Of a stretch of 28,881 nt of DNA, positions 24,241 through 28,881 are shown piece by piece. Origin of the DNA: Christensenellaceae bacterium (GTDB taxonomy: Bacteria > Bacillota > Clostridia > Christensenellales > Aristaeellaceae); the NCBI GenBank assembly GCA_020025205.1, contig JAHHSO010000024.1, positions 1 to 28,881 of the forward strand. The letters run 5' to 3'. The notes under the pieces are model-generated. The model was given only the letters and a program-made list of their open reading frames with translations, made no database searches and was not told the DNA's origin. The translations under genes were made by a program, and so were the position numbers. How positions within the stretch are numbered: the first letter of the stretch is position 1; each line of letters begins with the position of its first letter.

Positions 24241-25097
24241 TGCTGACAGGTAACCAAGAGAGCCAAGAGCTTGCCTAATAGCAAAAGCGCTTCAAAGGCC
24301 GCATCAACAATCAGTCGGGAATTGAACCGCAGTAAAAAGAAGAATCCCACTATTCCCCCAGTGGCTTATTTCTTAAAGATGAATGGTCACCCGAACAGAT
24401 TGAAAACAGATTCGCGCTTGAAAACAATACAGCGCAAGTCAGCTATCGGATAGTGTATCGGGAAATCTATTCGGGGAAACTGGAGATTGAAAAATTATCT
24501 CATGGTCAGCGCAGCACGGCAAGACATCTTCGGCATCGCAGAAAAACGAGACATGCAAACAAAAGGAAGAAACTCGCGGGTCAATTAAAATCATCCATGC
24601 TATCGAGGAAAGACCAGAAGAAGCCAATCAGCGAACCGTTCTGGGATATTGGAAAGCAGATCCTGTTGCTGGAATGACGGGTTCTTTTTGTCTGATTGCG
24701 CTGACGGAGCGTCGCTCACGTTTCCTTTTTTAAGAGAATCCCGAAGAAAAGCGACTGGTTAAAGACGGGATTGTTGGCCTGCTCCAATTCCTACCGGACA
24801 GCCGGGCACTCTCCGTAACTCCAGATAGAGGAATTTGCATGCCGCGAACAGGCGGCGGAAGCAATGAAGGGGATGCCTTTCTACTTTCCGAAACCTCATG
24901 CGTCCCGGGAGAGTGGTACCAATAAAAACACAAACGGCCTGATCCGTGAGTATTGCCCAAAGTCTGATGATCTGAATACCTTTGACGACAACTATTTCCA
25001 GATAATCGCTGACGAGTTCAATCGAAGACCCCGCAAATGCTTGGAATCGAAAACGCCCTATGAGTTTTTCTTCGACGAAGTGTTGCACTTGACTTGA
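24241..25097 (+). pseudogene. IS30-family transposase, frameshifted and inactive
   Basis: The IS30 protein can be followed through several plus-strand frames. Around 24310-24330 the helix-turn-helix end STISRELNRS is visible. From about 24370 another frame gives WSPEQIENRF and YREIYSGKLE, then RHLRHRRK. From about 24583 a third frame gives EERPEEANQ, GYWKADPVAG (normally GHWEGDTV, first catalytic Asp kept) and LIALTERRSRF, ending at a TAA. A fragment TPDRG carries the second Asp, and from 24864 to 25097 the last frame gives GTNKNTNGLIREYCPK and ADEFNRRPRK to the normal C-terminus. The catalytic Glu of GTNENTNG is Lys here. At least three frameshifts make it dead. Terminal repeats are not identified. 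Confidence 0.88.
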
Positions 25098-25163
25098 CAA
25101 ACAAGGTCTTTGAAAAATGCTGCCTTTTTACAATTTAGGGTTTGATTTTCATTAGCAGGTTTT

Positions 25164-25907
25164 TTATTTGGCAAAATCGGGATTTTGCTGTCCGCTCAGA
25201 CGGCAGAAATTTTCGTTGGCAGCTTTTGACAGAACCTCCGGCGTGACGCCGCGCAGAGCCGCGGCAAAGGCGACATCCTTTTGAAGAACGGCGCTCAGGC
25301 TTTCGGTTTTCACATCGCCAATGGCCCAGCGCACGGCCTCCATGCCGTCGGTTTCAAACAGAATCCGATTCTGCGGGACGCTCTTTGCAACGGCCTGCAC
25401 GCTTTCGCTGATGGTGACATCCGGGCCGATGGTGAAGTAGCAGTCCTTCCGTGCAAGAAAGCGGGGAAGGACATCGACCGGGCCGCTGTACCAGTGGATG
25501 ATTACGGGAAGGTTGGGGTAATCAGAAAGAATATCAGCAATCAGTCCTTCACAGCCCTTTGTGTGCAGCACGACGGGCTTTTTGAACGTCTGTGCCCAGT
25601 CGAGCTGACGGATGAACGCCTTTTTCTGAATATCCATCGGCACATCGCACCAGACGGAATCCAAACCGATTTCCCCGATGACCGGCACTTTTTCGATGAA
25701 GGGCCGCATGGCTTCCACGTCATATTGGCTGGAATACCACGGGTGCAGGCCCGATGTCACGCAGAGCACGGGAAATTCGCGAGCGAGCTCAAACGCCTTT
25801 TCTGCCTGCTCCGGCGTGCCGGAGGACAGCATGGTGAGGACGCTCTGTGCCTGCCGGATGGCGCATTCCTTCCGGTCGCCGTGGGCGTGTGCATCAAAAA
25901 CGATCAT
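25164..25907 (-). CDS. TatD-family metal-dependent hydrolase in a TPP-regulated operon
   Basis: 247 aa from the ATG at 25907, 5 nt after GGGGGG and overlapping the ATPase stop as ATGA. TatD proteins are TIM-barrel amidohydrolase-superfamily enzymes, best known as metal-dependent DNases. The complete metal set is visible: D5-A-H7-A-H9, E79 in GEIGLD, H115 in VLHTKG, H138 in IIHWYSG and D187 in FETDG. It is the last gene of an operon under a TPP riboswitch that encodes a ThiXYZ-like importer, so a role in trimming an imported thiamine breakdown product (as the unrelated YlmB deformylase does) is an attractive inference, but an ordinary TatD nuclease cannot be excluded. No terminator is obvious downstream. 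Confidence 0.88.
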   Translation of the reverse strand: MIVFDAHAHGDRKECAIRQAQSVLTMLSSGTPEQAEKAFELAREFPVLCVTSGLHPWYSSQYDVEAMRPFIEKVPVIGEIGLDSVWCDVPMDIQKKAFIRQLDWAQTFKKPVVLHTKGCEGLIADILSDYPNLPVIIHWYSGPVDVLPRFLARKDCYFTIGPDVTISESVQAVAKSVPQNRILFETDGMEAVRWAIGDVKTESLSAVLQKDVAFAAALRGVTPEVLSKAANENFCRLSGQQNPDFAK

Positions 25908-26644
25908 AACGTCCCCCCTTTGATACATTTATAAATGTCCGAACGCAGGGCGCCCTGCGCAAACAGCCAGTCGCGGGAGCGGTTTTTCTCTGCGACTTCA
26001 AATGTGCGCACCACATGCGCGGGGCGGCCGCCCAAAACGATGATTTTATCGGAAAGGTAGATGGCCTCATCGACATCGTGGGTGACCAGCAGCGCCGTGC
26101 GGGAGAGGCGGGTGCGCATGGAGAGCAGCCAGTCCTGCATATCGCCGCGGGAGATGACATCCAGCGCGCCGAACGGCTCGTCCAGCAGGAGCACATCGGC
26201 TTTGCACAGCGCCGTGCGCAGGAAGGCCGCGCGCTGGCGCATGCCGCCGGAAAGACTGCACGGGTACATGTTTTCGCAGCCGGCCAGGCCGAAGGCTTCA
26301 AAGCTGGCCAGCGCTTCTTCCTTTGCTTTTTCAAGGGTGCCGTGTATTTTGCCATACAGGCAGACGTTGTCCAGAATGGTCTTCCAGTCGAAGAGCAAGT
26401 CATTCTGAGGCATATAAGCAAAGTGGGAAGAAATGCCGGAAATCGGCTGGCCGTCCACCAGCATTTCACCCACCTCGGGCTTCAAAACGCCGGACAGCAG
26501 GTTCAGAATGGTGGATTTGCCGCAGCCAGAGGTACCGAGAATGCTGACAAAGGATTGCGGCTCCACCTGAAAGTGCAGATTTTCCAGAACGCGCCTGCCG
26601 TCATAGCTGAAGGCCAGATTGCGAACCTCTACTTTGGGCGTCAT
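25904..26644 (-). CDS. thiZ: ABC transporter ATPase, ThiZ-like (SsuB/TauB family)
   Basis: 246 aa from the ATG at 26644, which overlaps the binding-protein stop as ATGA. The longer reading from 26722 is inside the upstream gene. It powers uptake through the permease encoded two genes upstream. Walker A GTSGCGKST (37-45), the Q-loop region MPQNDLLFDW, signature LSGGMRQR, Walker B LLLDEPFGALD and switch histidine VTHDVDEA are all there, so it should be active. MPQxDLLxxW is common in ThiZ proteins. Its stop overlaps the start of the TatD-family gene. The assignment to thiamine precursors comes from the riboswitch and the Thi5-like binding protein. Confidence 0.88.
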   Translation of the reverse strand: MTPKVEVRNLAFSYDGRRVLENLHFQVEPQSFVSILGTSGCGKSTILNLLSGVLKPEVGEMLVDGQPISGISSHFAYMPQNDLLFDWKTILDNVCLYGKIHGTLEKAKEEALASFEAFGLAGCENMYPCSLSGGMRQRAAFLRTALCKADVLLLDEPFGALDVISRGDMQDWLLSMRTRLSRTALLVTHDVDEAIYLSDKIIVLGGRPAHVVRTFEVAEKNRSRDWLFAQGALRSDIYKCIKGGTL

Positions 26645-27609
26645 TTGGAAGCCTCGGGCAGAAATTCGTTGGTGTAGCAGTCGGCTGCCGGAATTTCCTT
26701 GTCGATGACGCCGTACTCGCACAGGAAGCTGGTGTAGTTATCCCACACGGAATCCTTCATTTCGCCCCAGCGGTCGGCATCCTCGCTGTAACGGGCAGAG
26801 AGAAACTGCTGGGAGAGGATCAGCATCTCCAGATCGTAGTCCGGCGCATACTTCTGCAGCAGAGCCGCGCTCTCTTCGGGATGGGCGATGGCGTATTCAT
26901 AGCCGCGGGTAGTGGCTGCGAGAAACACACGGACGACCTCCGGCTTCTTTTCGATCATGTTGTTGCTGGTGATGATGACGGGGGTGTAGTAATCCAGACG
27001 CTCATCCAGCTGGCGGACTTCCATATAGTTGATGGGGAAATCCGCCAGCTTGCATTTCACGTTGTCCCAGCCTTCGAAGAACCACATGATGTCGGCTTTA
27101 TCCTTGAGCGCGCTGAAGCCGGAACCATCGGAAATGACCATGTTCAGCTTGCTGAAGTCCGCGCCGGTGCTGGTCATCAGAGCCTTGAGCACGGCTTCTT
27201 CACCGGGGCCGCCCCAGCCTGCGTAGGTTTTGCCTTCAAAATCCGCCGGGGACTGGATGTTCTTGTCGGCGTAAGTGGCAAAGCCGGAGGTGTTGTGCTG
27301 AATGATGGCGGCGATGGCTTTGATGGGCAGCGGATCTGCGCTGGACAGGGCCATCGTCACATCTTCCTGATAGCTGATGCCGAAATCGCCCTTGCCTACG
27401 GCGACGAGCGTGGCGGTTGCGCCTTCGGTCGGCTCGATGATCTTCACATTCAGACCGGCTTCCTCGTAGTAGCCCTGGTCAAGCGCCACATACATACCGG
27501 TGTGGTTCGTGTTGGCTATATAGTCCAGAATGACGGTGACATCCTCTGCGGCCAGCGCGGTGGAGACCAGCAGAAGGAGGGAGACGAACACGATGACAAG
27601 CTTTTTCAT
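26641..27609 (-). CDS. thiY: ABC transporter substrate-binding protein, ThiY-like (NMT1/THI5 family)
   Basis: 322 aa from the ATG at 27609, 9 nt after AAGGAG and overlapping the permease stop as ATGA. An N-terminal signal peptide (MKKLVIVFVSLLLLVS, then TALAAEDV) is followed by VILDYIANTNHTGMYVALDQGYY, split here as VILDYIANTNHTG and MYVALDQGYYEEAGL, the standard opening of the NMT1/THI5-like domain. GKGDFGISYQ and YAGWGGPGEE are the usual ligand-site loops. Relatives bind the pyrimidine moiety of thiamine (HMP or its formylamino derivative). There is no lipobox cysteine, unusual for a binding protein in a monoderm: the cleavage site looks like an ordinary ALA-A type I site. It stands under the TPP riboswitch. 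Confidence 0.9.
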   Translation of the reverse strand: MKKLVIVFVSLLLLVSTALAAEDVTVILDYIANTNHTGMYVALDQGYYEEAGLNVKIIEPTEGATATLVAVGKGDFGISYQEDVTMALSSADPLPIKAIAAIIQHNTSGFATYADKNIQSPADFEGKTYAGWGGPGEEAVLKALMTSTGADFSKLNMVISDGSGFSALKDKADIMWFFEGWDNVKCKLADFPINYMEVRQLDERLDYYTPVIITSNNMIEKKPEVVRVFLAATTRGYEYAIAHPEESAALLQKYAPDYDLEMLILSQQFLSARYSEDADRWGEMKDSVWDNYTSFLCEYGVIDKEIPAADCYTNEFLPEASK

Positions 27610-28364
27610 TTTACAAGGCTCCTTTTCTTTTCTTTCAGGTAGGGGGCACCCAATATCTGCATCAGCCGGATGAGCCCGTTCATCATGAGGCTCAACAGGA
27701 TAATCACCAGCACGCAGGCGAAAACCTTGTCCAGCATGTAGCCGTTTTTTACTCTGAGCAGGTAATAGCCCAGACCTTTCTGTGAGGCAATCCATTCACC
27801 AACGACCGCGCCGCTGATGCTGTACGTGGCCGAAACCTTTAGGCCGGACAGGAGCGACGGGAACGCAGCGGGAATTTTCGCCAGGGTGTAAATCTGCGTC
27901 CTGCGTGCGCCGTAGAACAGAAGCAGATTCTGGTAGGCGGGGCTGACCTGCGCCATGCCGTCTGTGAAGCTGACGGCAATGGGAAAGAAGCACATCAGCA
28001 CCACCGTCAGAATTTTGGGCGCAAGGCCGAAGCCCAGGTAGATGATGAAGATCGGCGCCAGCACGATCATCGGCACGGTCTGCGTGACAACGAGCACCGG
28101 GTAGATGCTCTGCTTGAAGGCCGGAAACGCATCCATCAGCACGCCCAGAATTAACGCGAAGACGAGCGCGATGCCCATCCCCGCCAGTGCTTCCGCGACG
28201 GTGACCAGAGCATGCTGGCCAAGTGTCGGCGCATCGTGAATCAGAGCCGCAATCATCTGCGTGGGGGCAGGCAGCACGTAGAGCGGAATGGAAAACAGCC
28301 GCACACAGAGCTCCCACAGGATAAGGAGACCAAGCGTTGTGAAAAGCGGCAGCGATTTTTTCAG
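27606..28364 (-). CDS. thiX: ABC transporter permease, ThiX-like, apparent CTG start
   Basis: About 252 aa if translation starts at the CTG at 28362-28364, which lies 6 nt after AAAGGAGGGA. From there the frame reads LKKSLPLFTTLGLLILWELC, a normal first membrane helix directly before RLFSIPLYVLPAP. A start at the GTG at 28304 (232 aa, GGGAG nearby) would cut off most of that helix. No ATG, GTG or TTG exists upstream in frame. About six helices are present, and the cytoplasmic loop with GARRTQIYTLAKIPAAFPSLLSG, in two parts GARRTQIYTLAKIPA and AFPSLLSG, is the EAA motif that docks on the ATPase. It is the first gene after the riboswitch and overlaps the binding-protein start. Confidence 0.87.
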   Translation of the reverse strand: MKKSLPLFTTLGLLILWELCVRLFSIPLYVLPAPTQMIAALIHDAPTLGQHALVTVAEALAGMGIALVFALILGVLMDAFPAFKQSIYPVLVVTQTVPMIVLAPIFIIYLGFGLAPKILTVVLMCFFPIAVSFTDGMAQVSPAYQNLLLFYGARRTQIYTLAKIPAAFPSLLSGLKVSATYSISGAVVGEWIASQKGLGYYLLRVKNGYMLDKVFACVLVIILLSLMMNGLIRLMQILGAPYLKEKKRSLVK

Positions 28365-28390
28365 AGTGATTCCCTCCTTTGTATTTGGGC

Positions 28391-28435
28391 AAAATAAAAG
28401 ACCAAAACGGGGACGACAAAAGCCCCATTTCGGTC
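28391..28435 (-). terminator. Riboswitch-controlled terminator (expression platform)
   Basis: GACCGAAATGGGG (28435-28423 read on the minus strand) pairs with CCCCGTTTTGGTC (28412-28400), 13 bp with two G-U wobbles and a 10-nt loop, followed by TTTTATTTT (28399-28391). It lies between the TPP aptamer and the permease ribosome binding site, so TPP binding probably stops transcription here. Confidence 0.88.
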
Positions 28436-28440
28436 CTTAT

Positions 28441-28526
28441 ATCTCCCTGCGCTGGCATTACCCATATCAGGTTCAAAGGGTCGAAGCTCAAGCTTCCTCT
28501 CAGCCCGTCGAACGGACTCCCCGTTT
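28441..28526 (-). promoter_or_regulatory. TPP riboswitch (THI element)
   Basis: Minus-strand order matches the conserved THI box: GGGGAGTCC at the 5' side, GGGCTGAGAGG (28506-28496), ACCCTTTGAACCTGAT (ending at 28466), then ATGGGTAATGCCAGCG (28465-28450) and CAGGGA. The pyrimidine-binding CUGAGA and the pyrophosphate-binding AAUGCCAGCG loops are both intact. It controls the ThiXYZ-like importer and the TatD-family gene, shutting them off when thiamine pyrophosphate is plentiful. Confidence 0.96.
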
Positions 28527-28540
28527 ATGAAACTGTTCTG

Positions 28541-28569
28541 ATTATAGTCGATCAGCCGGTTATTGTCAA
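28541..28569 (-). promoter_or_regulatory. Consensus promoter of the TPP-regulated operon
   Basis: Minus-strand TTGACA (28564-28569), a 17-nt spacer and TATAAT (28541-28546), both perfect. The aptamer begins about 7-10 nt after the predicted start site. A strong promoter followed by an attenuator is the usual riboswitch layout. Confidence 0.93.
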
Positions 28570-28710
28570 CTTATTCCGTTGCATATGCACGCAGATGATG
28601 ACATCAACGCCGCAGAATGAGAAACTCCAGAAATAAAGGCAGATCCAGCTGAATAAAATGTCAGCCGTAATACTGTTTTCTAACAAGACCACCCCATATA
28701 ATTGAGAATG

Positions 28711-28719
28711 TGGTATAAT
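28711..28719 (+). promoter_or_regulatory. Extended -10 promoter of the right-end transposase
   Basis: TGGTATAAT (28711-28719) fits the TGnTATAAT extended -10 pattern and lies 17 nt before the transposase ATG. No -35 of note. No strong ribosome binding site is seen, so expression is probably low. Confidence 0.5.
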
Positions 28720-28736
28720 GTAATGGGCGATGAAAA

Positions 28737-28881
28737 ATGACAAAAGCATACGAAATATCCGAGAGGCAGCAGCTGAAAATAGAAGCAGCCCGAAAGAAGA
28801 ACCGAAATAAAAACATAAAAAAAAGGCTGTATGTTCTTGTCATGCGAGCGGAAGGCAAAAGCTTGGAAGAAATCGCAGAAA
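28737..28881 (+). CDS. IS630-like transposase, N-terminal part (runs off the right edge)
   Basis: 48 complete codons are visible from the ATG at 28737 with no stop before the edge. The start region is MTKAYEISERQQLKIEAARK, then a Lys/Arg/Asn-rich stretch and LVMRAEGKSLEEIAE, which looks like the first helices of the helix-turn-helix that opens IS630-family transposases (xLRAxGxSxxEIA). The catalytic DDE domain would be outside the window. The extended -10 lies just upstream. The identification rests on the N-terminus only, and another helix-turn-helix protein is possible. Confidence 0.6.
   Translation, partial: MTKAYEISERQQLKIEAARKKNRNKNIKKRLYVLVMRAEGKSLEEIAE

Noticed and set aside
22936..25130. 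Integrated element with duplicated tRNA 3' end
   Set aside because: I looked for a second copy of the tRNA-Leu 3' segment in this interval and did not see one.

Overview
The window looks like chromosome from a low- to mid-GC monoderm of the Clostridia class, probably a gut commensal. The basis is consensus sigma-A promoters with 17-nt spacers, strong GGAGG-type ribosome binding sites, many ATGA-type gene overlaps, a DegV protein, a stand-alone MsmK/UgpC-type ATPase, an ECF transporter S component beside type III pantothenate kinase, a TPP riboswitch, and IS30/IS630-type elements. I cannot name the species. Most genes lie on the minus strand.

Layout by ascending coordinate. 1-161: the C-terminal remnant of a transposase (IS91-like zinc-ribbon tail) with an inverted repeat. 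290-12741 (minus): a long co-directional run. It starts with four GT2 glycosyltransferases, then a polysaccharide pyruvyl transferase, an FrhB-like iron-sulfur protein and a MATE transporter, which together form a surface-glycan cassette. It continues into comEC, a divergent parB-like gene, degV and tadA, and ends at a hairpin terminator. 12842-14716: a divergent pair, a small secreted protein (minus) and type I L-asparaginase (plus), each with a visible promoter. 14789-19456 (minus): ctpA-like protease and endonuclease IV, a PucR/CdaR-type regulator, and the MsmK-like ATPase. 19457-19891: an AT-rich gap with no credible gene. 19892-22845 (minus): a promoter-leader-operon unit encoding an ECF S component (probably pantothenate), type III pantothenate kinase and homoserine dehydrogenase.

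22896-25130 is the accessory part. It holds tRNA-Leu(CAG) with a consensus promoter and terminator, about 400 nt of structured unassigned DNA, an AT-rich gene for a small HEYGH-motif membrane-anchored protein, and a decayed IS30-family transposase. 25164-28569 (minus) is a TPP-riboswitch operon: permease, periplasmic-type binding protein and ATPase of a ThiXYZ-like thiamine-precursor importer, followed by a TatD-family hydrolase. The window ends inside an IS630-like transposase on the plus strand.

The most promising leads are the TatD-family hydrolase coupled to a TPP-controlled ThiXYZ transporter (a candidate precursor-processing enzyme), the apparent CUG start of the permease, the tandem GT2/pyruvyl-transferase/FrhB cassette, and the small HEYGH protein in an island beside tRNA-Leu.
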